From: Trichomonas vaginalis G3
Taxonomy: Eukaryota > Parabasalia > Trichomonadida > Trichomonadidae
DNA length: 64,000 nt
NCBI RefSeq assembly: GCF_026262505.1
Contig: NC_067205.1
Location: 62,001-126,000, forward strand
Direction of reading: 5' to 3'
Shown here: piece after piece, positions 10,582-20,357 of the stretch
How the letters are laid out: each line of letters starts with the position of its first letter
Position numbering within the stretch: the stretch's first letter is position 1
Translations under genes and position numbers: made by a program
Notes under the pieces: generated by a model
Database searches by the model: none
What the model was told of the DNA's origin: nothing
Seen by the model: the letters and a program-made list of their open reading frames with translations, nothing else

Positions 10582-12597
10582 TTAAAACTTCTTATAAACA
10601 GATGCAGTTCTGCAAGGGATATACAAAGGAATCTTATGGGGGCATCCCTGCCATGGTCCCATGAACGAAGTATGGGTGACATTTTTATCAATGCAGTTGT
10701 GACCGCCAAACCAGTCATCATCTGACGAGAGGATGCATTTGTAGTCACCAGGCTGACTGACACCAACTTCGAAATCGGAGTAAGAGAATGTAGAATGGAA
10801 GTTAAAAACAAATAAGAGATTTCCGCGCTCGAAAGCAATAACTTTGCTTTCATTATCACTTAGAATAAGATTAATATTATCAGAAGACAAGAAATGTTCA
10901 CGCTGCTCAAGACTAAGCATCGCGTTGTCAAATCTTAAAAGATATTTGTATCTTAAGTGGTCAGTAACAGGAAGATCGAATTGTCTGATGCAGTGTTGGT
11001 ATGAATAGTTATTTCCTTCACGAGGGAAGTCAATCCATTCAGGATGACCAAATTCATTACCCATAAAATTCAAATATCCTTGTCCACCTAATGTGAAAGT
11101 AATGAAACGAATGAGTTTGTGAAGAGCAATTCCTCTTGCGATACAGACCGTTTCTGGCTTCAAACAGGACATGTTTGTGTACATTTCAGCGTCCATCAGC
11201 CAAAAAGCAATTGTTTTATCGCCAACAAGTGCTTGGTCGTGTGATTCACAATAAGCAATTGTCTTTTCTTTGTATGGTCTGTTCAATAACTCTTTAGCAA
11301 GGTTTTCCATATCCCATTCTTCATCCCATTGGTCTTTCAGCATTTTGATCCACAAATCTGGCACGCCCATGGAGAGCCTGTAATCAAAACCGATTCCGCC
11401 GTCTTTGATCGAACGAGCAATTCCGATCATTCCGGAGACGTCTTCGGCAATTGTAATGGCATTGCGATCGTAGCTGTGGATGATATCATTTGCGAGCATT
11501 AAATATGTAATTGCGTCCCTGTCAACATTATCATCGAAATATTCGTTGATGGATGAGTAATCGAACTTCTTTCCATGATCAACGTAGAGGATTGATGTAA
11601 CACCGTCAAATCTAAAGCCATCAAAATTGTATTCTTCGAGATAAAATCTGACATTCGATAATAAGAAGCGTCTGACTTCATATGATCCGTAATCGAAGCA
11701 TCTTGAGTCCCAGAAAGGATGATTTCCACGCTCGCCTGGATGGAAGTACTGATGTTCTGACCCGTCAAAATAATTCAGACCTTCAGAGACATTTCTTGAA
11801 GCATGGGAGTGTACGAGGTCGAGGAAGACACAAATACCCATCCAGTGGGCTGTATCTATGAGGGATTTCAAGTCATCTGGCGTACCGAAGCGAGATGAGA
11901 CAGCGAAGAAGTTTGTGACTTGGTAACCGTAGGAACCATAGTATGGGTGTTCCATAATTCCCATCAGTTGGATCGCATTGTAGCCGTTCTTCTTTACAAC
12001 GGGTAAAACGTTTTTTTCAAACTCTTTATAGGTATGAACTCTATGTTCAGGACCGGCCATGCCGATATGTGCTTCGTAGATGAGCAATGCGTCATCAAGT
12101 GGTCCTGGTTTTGGATTTTTGAAGACGTATTTGTGAGGAGGATTCCAAAAGACACCATTGTATTCAACATCATGTTCATTTTGGCGTGTATATTGGATCC
12201 ATGCTGGAATTCTCCAAACAGTTTCGCCATTATTGAGTTTTAATACGCATTTTACTTTGGAATCGTGCATAATGACTGGTCTTCCTTCATAATCTGGTAT
12301 AAATAATTTAAAATGGCCATAAACGTCCTCTTTAACACATTTCGTGTATGGATCATCGACATTCCAATCGTTAAAATCGCCAACCAAGTGGATTTCTACG
12401 GCATTAGGAGCCCATTCTTTATAAATAATACCTCCATCCACTTTATGAATGCCGTATTCTTTGTATGCTTGAGAAAATTTTTCTAAAGAGCCTTCGTTTT
12501 GGGAAATAAAAGCTTTAGCATTAAGATAATCATTCATTCTTTCCTGTATTTTGTTATTGTAGGGTTCGAGCCATGGATTATCAACTAGAATCTGCAT
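10582..12597 (-). CDS. GBE1: 1,4-alpha-glucan (glycogen) branching enzyme
   Basis: A 671-residue GH13 enzyme that cuts alpha-1,4 glucan chains and re-attaches them by alpha-1,6 bonds in cytosolic glycogen synthesis. Seen: an N-terminal CBM48-type module (YKEWAPNA, VGDFNDWN); the barrel motif DLVHSHAS; the nucleophile Asp331 in DGFRFDGVTS; the acid/base Glu385 in ITIAEDVSGM; the transition-state His/Asp in ESHDQALVGDK near 453-454; and NFMGNEFGHPEWIDFPREGN. The length is close to that of eukaryotic GBE1. I chose the ATG at 12597, since the five codons before it start with TTG. Trichomonads store glycogen, which fits. Identification is firm. Confidence 0.97.
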   Translation of the reverse strand: MQILVDNPWLEPYNNKIQERMNDYLNAKAFISQNEGSLEKFSQAYKEYGIHKVDGGIIYKEWAPNAVEIHLVGDFNDWNVDDPYTKCVKEDVYGHFKLFIPDYEGRPVIMHDSKVKCVLKLNNGETVWRIPAWIQYTRQNEHDVEYNGVFWNPPHKYVFKNPKPGPLDDALLIYEAHIGMAGPEHRVHTYKEFEKNVLPVVKKNGYNAIQLMGIMEHPYYGSYGYQVTNFFAVSSRFGTPDDLKSLIDTAHWMGICVFLDLVHSHASRNVSEGLNYFDGSEHQYFHPGERGNHPFWDSRCFDYGSYEVRRFLLSNVRFYLEEYNFDGFRFDGVTSILYVDHGKKFDYSSINEYFDDNVDRDAITYLMLANDIIHSYDRNAITIAEDVSGMIGIARSIKDGGIGFDYRLSMGVPDLWIKMLKDQWDEEWDMENLAKELLNRPYKEKTIAYCESHDQALVGDKTIAFWLMDAEMYTNMSCLKPETVCIARGIALHKLIRFITFTLGGQGYLNFMGNEFGHPEWIDFPREGNNYSYQHCIRQFDLPVTDHLRYKYLLRFDNAMLSLEQREHFLSSDNINLILSDNESKVIAFERGNLLFVFNFHSTFSYSDFEVGVSQPGDYKCILSSDDDWFGGHNCIDKNVTHTSFMGPWQGCPHKIPLYIPCRTASVYKKF

Positions 12598-12598
12598 A

Positions 12599-12603
12599 GG
12601 TGA
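12599..12603 (-). promoter_or_regulatory. Inr-like motif of the branching enzyme gene
   Basis: The sense strand reads TTCTTCACC immediately before the ATG at 12597, with a TCA core. The implied 5' leader is only about 4 bases, so this is a weaker call than the others. Confidence 0.35.
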
Positions 12604-14072
12604 AGAATACAATTTAAAATCAAATGTTTCTCAAAACCGACTAAATAGTATTGAAATATTGAATTGCCTGTGGCGATTGCAAACTACTATGTTCAATCGA
12701 TATGTGTGGTATTTTGGTAAGATTTTCTCATATCAGTTTTTTCAATTAAAAATATTTCGAAATTCAGTGTCCACCCATCATTCCTATACTTCTCAAATGT
12801 GATTTGTTTAAGCAAAAGGTAGAGAGATGTTTTCAATAAGTTTTGGTTAGAAAATAAAATTTGAAAGAAAATGTAATATGTAAATCCTTCAAAATTCAAA
12901 TGTCACATTTGAAATCTCATTGCTCTGTTTTTATAAAACCTAAAAGAGTAATATCAATACATCATAAGGAATAAATTGAATAGTTTTCAAAAATTTGAAA
13001 TAATTGATTTAATTAAGAACCAACCGGGTTTGTTTTAATTTCGATCTTCGTATCTACACAAGATATGAGCAATTCTTTCAAACAATTGCTTAATTAGTTT
13101 TTTCAAAAATTTGAAATGGCACGATGACGAACTGAAATCATAATGGCCATTTCCATCCTACCGGAAAAGATATTATTATATATCTTCGCAAGAGAAAGTC
13201 AACCTCACAAATTGTGATCGAACCAATTCTGAAGGCTATACTGAAGTTAAAATTCGAAATCTATTTTATCAAGAAATTATACCATTAGCACATGTCGATA
13301 ATATTGATAAAATTTGATCGTGTACTATCCAAACAAAATCCTCAGTCACAAATTATTCATTGACCAATGCAAACATCTTCTTGTAAGAAAGGATTTGTCG
13401 AATCATGTCAAATAAGTTTAGAAAGATTTATCCTCTATTTTAATCATGTCCATGGAATTAATGAAAGCACTTGAAGCAAAATCATTCAGAATTAACACAC
13501 TCAAATGCAAATCACTATAACTAGCTTTTGTCAAGCATTCTACTTTGATAAACTTGACATTTATTCAAACATTTGACGAAAACTGATGTAGGGTTAAAAC
13601 GAATACACGAAATATCAAGCAAATTGAACAAATGCTTAACTTAAAACATTCAAATATAAAACAGTCATTTATCGTTGAAAAATACCGAAAAAAAATAAAT
13701 CATTAAATGCGAAGATTTAATAGTTAAAAATCGAAATATTTACTGATACTCAAAGAGTTTATTACTGTATTTTAATAAATCTTTTTGAATTATTTCGATA
13801 TTAATATTGATATAATGAATTATACAAAATTAACTTGTAGATGATACTCTCCTACTGGCTTCTGTTCAATCCAGGGATTCGTAAATTATCTTTAATTAGA
13901 AAAATAGGATTACGAATAAATATTTTTGAATTTATGGTATAATTTCATTGCAAAATTAATTGTTAGGTATTTGTAGCTTGTTTCTTAGTTCGTTTTATTT
14001 GAAAGTAATCAATCGGATTTGTAATTATCTTTTTGTCAATATCTTAGTTAAATACAAATGAGTTGATATTAG
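12604..14072. other. AT-rich intergenic region, no gene seen
   Basis: About 1.5 kb with no gene, RNA or repeat that I can support. Confidence 0.55.
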
Positions 14073-14480
14073 CTACTGTTTTTCACAAACAAATATATGT
14101 TTTGTTTCGGAAAATGAAAAAATGAAAAATATAATTGAAGATTTGTAAAAAAATAGATCATGTTTTTTCTTTCTTACCTGAGACCTATCGAGGCGCATCT
14201 GCAAACATATTTTTGCGCGATTAAGTTTCTGTTTATTTTCTTTTTCGCGAAGCCATTCAGAGTAAGGCTTCCCAGTATTTTTGGGAATAGGTTCTGGTGG
14301 CTTTGCATCGGACTTTCTGTTCTTTTGTAAATAATTTTCAACTTGACGCATTGATTTTAGTTCTGTTTTAAGAATAGCATCAGCATGTGATTCTCTATAA
14401 CCACTTTTCATGATTTTTTCCATTGCTTTTGCCTCTTCGGCAGTATATTTTTTATCAGAGCTGTATAAAAAAGTAGTCAT
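14073..14480 (-). CDS. small charged hypothetical protein
   Basis: A 135-residue frame starting at an ATG. Residues 1-103 look like a real protein: helical and charged (KYTAEEAKAMEKIMKSGY, SMRQVENYL), with a Pro-rich link and a Lys/Arg-rich end. The last 30 residues are Phe/Ile-rich and look like translated AT-rich DNA. The change in character follows the sequence CAGGTAAGA, so a splice site or a shorter true gene is possible. However, the classic trichomonad intron signals (GTATGT and ACTAACACACAG) are not visible downstream. I do not recognise a domain. Confidence 0.55.
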   Translation of the reverse strand: MTTFLYSSDKKYTAEEAKAMEKIMKSGYRESHADAILKTELKSMRQVENYLQKNRKSDAKPPEPIPKNTGKPYSEWLREKENKQKLNRAKICLQMRLDRSQVRKKKHDLFFYKSSIIFFIFSFSETKHIFVCEKQ

Positions 14481-15014
14481 AAGAATGTCACTTTTAAATA
14501 TCGGTTATCGTAAAAATAAGGAATGTTGTATACATTGGAATCATTACAAGATTGGAAACCACTTAATTGAGTCTATTATTGTTGATAAACCCTGAAAAAT
14601 CCTAGCTGTAGCACGTAGAAACAGCTAAAATTTAGATTGAGAGATCAAAAAATTGTTTCAAAAATTTTCAATGATTGTAAAATATAAATCATTCAATCTG
14701 TGCATTTTATTGAATGTTACGATAAGATCCGAAAGTATGAAATTTCTCCATGTCATATATACTAACAGAATAACAGCAAATTGTTTCAGAACTATTCAAA
14801 TAAAGAGATCAAATATATTATATAGGATGTGTTTTATGCATTAAATAAAATCATTCATTCCGATAAAAACTTCAAATCCAAATCAAATTTATTTAAAGAA
14901 TACTTTGAAATCTATGATGATTTTGTTGGAAATGGCCAAAATTTATCTCAATCAATTTTGTGAGATTGACAAAATTTTATCTCCAATAAAAAATTTGCTC
15001 AAAAATTACATTCG
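14481..15014. other. intergenic region between divergent genes, no gene seen
   Basis: About 0.5 kb between the divergent small protein and Rab genes. Both promoters should lie here. I see no clear Inr for the Rab gene beyond a CATTCG just before the ATG. Confidence 0.5.
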
Positions 15015-15614
15015 ATGAGTTCCGCAGATAACATTCCAATAAAAATTGTTTTGCTAGGGCAGAGCTCAGTTGGAAAAACATGCATTGCTTCTAGATTTGT
15101 TAAATCATCCTTTCTACCAAACGCAGTTCCTACAGTTGGTGCTTCATATCTTACAAAAACAATTTCGTTTGAGAAACAGGTTTATGAATTAAATATTTGG
15201 GATACAGCAGGACAAGAACTTTATAGGAGCCTTACTCCAATGTATTATAGAAATTGTCATGCGGCTATTGTCGTTTTTGACATTACCAACAGACAAAGCT
15301 TTGCATCTGCTTCTGATTGGATTAGTGAAGTCCGTGCTACTGGTGAAAAGCCTTTACTTGTTTTAGTCGGAAATAAAATTGACTTAAATCAGAATCGACA
15401 AGTTAATGATACAGATGGTCAAGAGCTTGCAGATCAACTTGAATGTTTATACATAGAAACAAGTGCTCTTTCAGGCATAGGTATAGAACTTCTATTTCAG
15501 AACATTATTAAAGGCCTAAACGAAAATCCGACATTAAAATCTCGACTTGTATCATATAGTAAGTCAGGTCAGCTGCCTGATGATTTCCAAGAAGAAAAAA
15601 AATCTTGTTGTTAA
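15015..15614 (+). CDS. Rab GTPase, Rab5/Rab22-like
   Basis: A 199-residue small GTPase of vesicle traffic. All nucleotide-binding motifs are present: GQSSVGKT (15-22), the switch I Thr in PTVGASY, WDTAGQE, NKID and ETSAL. The C-terminus, KKSCC, provides the double cysteine for geranylgeranylation. YYRNCHAAIVVFDIT and the effector region resemble the Rab5/21/22 group, which acts on early endosomes, though the subfamily assignment is inference. The start ATG at 15015 gives the usual short N-terminal extension. The frame is intact. Confidence 0.95.
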   Translation: MSSADNIPIKIVLLGQSSVGKTCIASRFVKSSFLPNAVPTVGASYLTKTISFEKQVYELNIWDTAGQELYRSLTPMYYRNCHAAIVVFDITNRQSFASASDWISEVRATGEKPLLVLVGNKIDLNQNRQVNDTDGQELADQLECLYIETSALSGIGIELLFQNIIKGLNENPTLKSRLVSYSKSGQLPDDFQEEKKSCC

Positions 15615-15859
15615 ATTATAAATCTATCCATTTGTTTTTAACATGAAAATTCTATTTCTGATTAGATGAAATATTCATTCAAGAAGCCACAACGTGAACG
15701 ATTTTTTTTTGAGGGAATCTTTTCGGATATTGATACATTTGAATATTTGGTGTAGCTCGCAGGTATAATGATGTTTCCCAAAACAATTGAAAACTGCTCC
15801 CCTCATTCAATTTTGTAAAAATTCAATTCATACAAATGCATTGTGATGTTAATATATAA

Positions 15860-16729
15860 ATGTATGAAAATGTGTTCAATATTCGCGTAGAATCATCCCT
15901 TTTCTATAATATATCATCCAATACTGATGGTGGTGGCCTTTGCATCAATAAAACTAATTTCAAAGTTTTGATATTTTCTTCATGTTTTAATAGATGCTCC
16001 TCAACTAACTATGGAGGTGGTGCATTTATTAATACGACATATGCAAAATGCTCTCATTCGATCTTTTTCAATAATATTGCTTTGTGTTATACGGCAATTG
16101 GTATTATAACAAACAATTCAACTAGTACCTTATTATCGATTTCAAAAAATTCAATAAAAACTGATTCATCAAAGATACATGGATGGACTTTTGCATTAAC
16201 ATGTCAAGAAGCTAATTCTCACTCGATGAATAGCTCAAACAATATTGCTAATCATATAAGTTCGTATCATTCATATACTGGTGGAAATACATATTATCGA
16301 TTTATTCAAGCTTATAATGATATATCCCTATTAAATTATGTAATGATTCAAGCAACCTATACAGGGCATTCGGAGTATTCTTATTCCAATTTTCAAAATT
16401 GTTCTTTGAAAGGTGATTTAAAATTGGAAAATATCCGAGCTGCTGAAGGTGCAACAGTGCTTTTGGAATTTTGTTATGGAAGGAATCTTAAATCTGAAGC
16501 CAATTACTTTTCCAGCGATGTTACTGTTAGAAATTCATGTTTTGATAGCTATTCAGGAAATGCAATTATTGATTCAACAGCCTTTTGCACTAAGTATAAC
16601 AACTTTACATTTATCCCATTTGAGATCTCTGCCGGTGATTGTAGCAAATTCTTTTCAAATCAAATTAAATATATCTCAGATTATAAAGCATTAGTGAAAA
16701 ATGCCATTATATGTGCTACTAAAGATTAA
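15860..16729 (+). CDS. beta-helix (Pmp-like) family protein, lone copy
   Basis: A 289-residue protein starting at an ATG. The repeats NTDGGGLCINKTN, STNYGGGAFINTTYA and CFNRCSS fit the same right-handed beta-helix pattern as the array at 22-28 kb. They are diverged enough that only the GG(G/A) and Asn/Ser ladder is shared. No signal peptide is visible at this start, and no membrane helix. The upstream motif that marks the 22-28 kb array is missing. It is a surface-type family member of unknown role. Confidence 0.7.
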   Translation: MYENVFNIRVESSLFYNISSNTDGGGLCINKTNFKVLIFSSCFNRCSSTNYGGGAFINTTYAKCSHSIFFNNIALCYTAIGIITNNSTSTLLSISKNSIKTDSSKIHGWTFALTCQEANSHSMNSSNNIANHISSYHSYTGGNTYYRFIQAYNDISLLNYVMIQATYTGHSEYSYSNFQNCSLKGDLKLENIRAAEGATVLLEFCYGRNLKSEANYFSSDVTVRNSCFDSYSGNAIIDSTAFCTKYNNFTFIPFEISAGDCSKFFSNQIKYISDYKALVKNAIICATKD

Positions 16730-17057
16730 TTTTTCGTTTAAAATTTCATAAAAATAAAATTATATTTGTTTTTATTTAGATATATAGTAAAGCTTTTAGA
16801 ATAATACTCCTTTCGAGCAAGGTGTGCAAATTTTGAGATGTAGTAATTATTATTCGTTATGAATATTAATCGAATTGAATTTTAGGATAATACTTGAGAA
16901 GAAAAGCTTAACTATTAAGTCATAAGGAGTTGTGAACTATTAACAATAATGTAATCCACATAATCATTAAAATTATAAAGAAAAAAAAACATTTAATTTT
17001 GAAGAAATTTAGATGGTTTAATTTCCATTTTCCCTTCAATGTCTGCAGCATTTCCTA
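16730..17057. other. AT-rich intergenic region, no gene seen
   Basis: About 330 bases between two genes whose 3' ends face each other. I see nothing further here. Confidence 0.5.
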
Positions 17058-18134
17058 TTATGAAAGTAAGCAAACAAATAGAAAGATCGAACTGATTGTA
17101 AATCTATGCATGTTGCAAATCATCTCTGTTTGACAAATAGGATTGAACAAAAATGTAATTCTACAAGCGCCATGGCCAACATGCCCAAGTATTTTATCAT
17201 TACTGAATGAATCTGGCATGTACTCATTGCCACCTTTCATATTAGTGTTTGTGAAATAGAACTTCGATTCATGAAAAGGAGTGGATTCGTTAGCAACTGT
17301 GTCTGATGGATATTGAGGACTAATGCAGTCAGGGTGCCCGCTTATATATGAGCTTCCTCCTGATCCTCCGGATTGGAAGATGCCATCACCAGTCATGTTT
17401 TCATTAAATATATGATATGCTCCTTGATATCCGCTTCCGCAGCCCCCTGATCCACCTTGATTGTTTACAGAATCAATACCTTTTTGTCCTTTTCTTAATT
17501 CACCTTGCGTCTGAGTGCCTCCAAACATGTATCTACCATTGTTGGGAGCTTTAATAGTTCCTCCTGGAAATCCTAATGAAACATCATCAGATACGGAACC
17601 ACCCCCAGATCCGGCGATATGACTTTTCAAAGAACTCAATAGCACATCATCATCTAATTTGGGAAGGTTTATATCGATATACTCAATTCGAAGGTCCACG
17701 GCTCCTCCTCCACCCGCACCACTTTCTGGAGGAGCATATTGTGATGGTTGGGTCTGGTCCTGCTTATCAATCCCGCCGGTTCCCCAAAAATTCCAACCGC
17801 CCGATGTTTGATTGGAATAGTCATCTAATGAGGATTGATCTGAACCTTTCGCACCTAGATATAAATAAAATTTGACAGGCTCTTTTAAGAAGATATCCCC
17901 AGAAACGTATGAGCCGTTTCCAGCAGAATTGATTCTAATATCTGGAGAGTTCCCGAATCGACCATTTCCACCGGAGGCGCCCCAAAGTTCGATTCTATAT
18001 CTTCCCCTTTGGAATTGAATGATATATGGTTCACAGATTGTATTTGAAATACAGGGATATTCAAATACAAATGAGTCATTGATCTGAGTAACTTTTTCAT
18101 TGGCAGATCCTGTCGAATTACGAAGAAAGTACGC
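17058..18134 (-). pseudogene. ALK/LTK-type glycine-rich domain protein, no visible start
   Basis: One open frame of about 358 codons that carries a Gly_rich (ALK/LTK-like) domain common in trichomonads. In order: FEYPCISNTICEPY; RIELWGASGGNG; GSYVSGDIFL; FYLYLGAKGSDQ; SGAGGGGAVDLRIEYID, where the chain reads straight through; several GGSGG stretches; and a hydrophobic tail (ISSIFLFVCLLS) that could be a short anchor. The frame is bounded upstream by a stop at 18135-18137 with no ATG between. The gene is therefore either N-terminally truncated or has a separate first exon that I cannot find. Family members are extracellular; the role is unknown. Short frames at 17885-18100 are shadows. Confidence 0.72.
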
Positions 18135-18571
18135 TTATCCTTTCAGCTTCTAGCTCGAAGCTAGATAATTAAACTTGAACTTTAAAAATGTCACGTAAAG
18201 TTATCAATTTCTGAAAAATTTACAAAATGACAATAATATCATTTTCATGATCTGTTGATGAAATTATCTGAATTGTTCCAATGGGGAACTATCTGCCCTA
18301 GTTTGCATCATCAATAACGCAATGTGGCCAAATTGGTATTAAGTTTATTAATATTCCGCGATTTTAAATCAATTTCATTCAATTTTTGATAAATTTCGGA
18401 TAAATAATTAATTAGATGATCGATGCCAAAATTCAAATATCATTATAAGAACAAAACAATCATGATCTTCCATTTTATAATTTAAAATGATTTGAATTGA
18501 AGTAATAAAAAATCTGAGTTAGAAAAAAAATTCTTTCTTTCTCAAAAAGCAAAAAAGGATATTTAGAAAAA
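18135..18571. other. intergenic region between divergent genes
   Basis: About 440 bases. It should hold the G-alpha promoter. A TTCTCAAAAAG stretch lies about 30 bases before the G-alpha ATG, but it does not match the Inr form well. Confidence 0.45.
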
Positions 18572-19975
18572 ATGGGCTGTGCGGAATCTGCTCCAGAAGA
18601 CATTCCAACCAAACCAACGGGTGTTAAAGCAACACAAGTTGCTAGAAGTAGCAGTGTTGAAGTCAAAATCACAAATGGTGAATTCGAAGAGGCAACCTTA
18701 CGTGTATTAGTCCTTGGTTCGGGAGATAGCGGCAAAACAACACTCTGCCGTCAAATTGATAACATCTACACTGGTACTTTCCCAGCTAAAGTTGTCGAAA
18801 TATATACAAAACAAATCAGACAGAATTTAATCACAGACGTTAAACTCGTTTTACAGGCTCTTGACAAGGCAGGAGTCTATCTTAGCGATGAACTCGCAAA
18901 AATAGCACATTTAATTCGCTCTACTCCTTCAGAAAGTGACAATTATACATCTGAAATCGCCTCAGGTATCGCAAAACTTTGGGCGGATCAGTCATTCAAA
19001 GAATCATTCTATTCTATTAAGAATGACAATCTTTTCGAGAACGAAGACGTCCTCATTGCCCATGCAGAAGAATTTGCACCGAATGACTATAAAGCTACGA
19101 ACGAACAAGTACTTGAAGCATGCATCCCAACATTCAGCTTCGACAGACACGCCCTCAAATTCAACCAATACGAAGTCGAAATCATCGAAGTCGGTGGTCA
19201 GAAGACTCAGCGCGAGAATTGGCACAAATACTACAAGGATGTTGATGCAATCATATATGTTGCATCATTATCCAACTTTGGCCAAGCTTTGCCTAATGAA
19301 CCAGGTTCATCTCAAGCAAACGACTCTCTTACATTATTCTCACAAATTGCAGCAGATCCAGCATTCGCAAAGACACCAATCTGCCTCGTACTCAACAAAT
19401 CAGACGTTTTCGCTAAGAAATTACAAAAGAATATTGTTCAATTCAAATCTACATACGCCGGATTTACAGGAGCAGCATCAGATGTCGATTTAGCTACTAA
19501 ACATGTTACAGAAGCCTATCTCAGGCAAGTTGATACAGATCGTCCAGCAGATGCTTGGATTATGACAACTTCTTTATCATCTCTTGATAAAGAGGCCGTA
19601 GAGAACATGATGAAGAAGTTTGCACCAAAAGTTTATCCAATCGCAGAAAAATCTTCTTCAAAGAAGAAATGTTTGAAGCCAGATGAATCACAGATCCAGG
19701 TAAGACATATATTGAAGGAGCCATCAGCACCAGCTTCAGACGCTGAAAATGAAGTAGAACCGGCTCCATTTACAGAAACGGTTAAAGCGAAAACGGTTAA
19801 GGCCAAAGAAGAGCCAAAACCGGAGCCAAAGAAGGAAGAACCGAAACCGCAGCCAAAGAAAGAGGAAAAGAAGGAAGAAAAGAAACATGATGCTAAGAAG
19901 GCTAAGAAATCTAGCTCTGACTCTGATTCTGAATCAGGTAGCTACTCATACTATTCTTATTCGTCATCAAAATGA
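18572..19975 (+). CDS. heterotrimeric G-protein alpha subunit with long C-terminal tail
   Basis: A 467-residue G-alpha. Its N-terminus is MGC, fitting myristoylation of Gly2 and palmitoylation of Cys3. Seen: P-loop GSGDSGKTT (49-57), a helical insert, switch II EVGGQKTQRENW (206-217), NKSD (275-278) and a degenerate TCAT-like TTSLSS. Switch I is LEACIPTFSF, without the catalytic Arg expected just before the conserved Thr, which by family knowledge predicts slow GTP hydrolysis. From about residue 365 there is a ~100-residue tail of Pro/Lys/Glu repeats ending in a Ser/Asp/Tyr-rich stretch. Usual G-alphas end near residue 350-400 at the receptor-contact helix, so the tail is unusual. Trichomonas is known to have G-alpha proteins. 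Confidence 0.92.
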   Translation: MGCAESAPEDIPTKPTGVKATQVARSSSVEVKITNGEFEEATLRVLVLGSGDSGKTTLCRQIDNIYTGTFPAKVVEIYTKQIRQNLITDVKLVLQALDKAGVYLSDELAKIAHLIRSTPSESDNYTSEIASGIAKLWADQSFKESFYSIKNDNLFENEDVLIAHAEEFAPNDYKATNEQVLEACIPTFSFDRHALKFNQYEVEIIEVGGQKTQRENWHKYYKDVDAIIYVASLSNFGQALPNEPGSSQANDSLTLFSQIAADPAFAKTPICLVLNKSDVFAKKLQKNIVQFKSTYAGFTGAASDVDLATKHVTEAYLRQVDTDRPADAWIMTTSLSSLDKEAVENMMKKFAPKVYPIAEKSSSKKKCLKPDESQIQVRHILKEPSAPASDAENEVEPAPFTETVKAKTVKAKEEPKPEPKKEEPKPQPKKEEKKEEKKHDAKKAKKSSSDSDSESGSYSYYSYSSSK

Positions 19976-20357
19976 AAAAATTATTATTATTTCGTAATTA
20001 AATGTAATTCTAAAATTTTGCTTTATAATTACGGAACTGTTTGTCTATTATTTACCTTTTTTTCGATTGAGTAAAGTTTTATGATGAGATATCAAAATCA
20101 AATTTTTTATTATTCAGTTATTTGAACTTTATAATGATAAGTAGAATTATTACTTCAAAGATTGAACATGGTTTGCCGATCTTTTTATTCCAGAGACGTA
20201 ATATAAAATTTCTGGTAATACAATCATATAAAAATAAACAAAAGACATAGAGGTTTAAAAATTTTAATATGAATGTGGCGTTGTAGGATAGTTTGACATG
20301 AAAATATGGAAGGAAGAAACAAATTTCGATAAATTAAACATAATATTTACAAATAAA
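19976..20357. other. AT-rich 3' intergenic region, no gene seen
   Basis: About 380 bases between convergent genes. I see nothing beyond AT-rich 3' ends. Confidence 0.5.
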
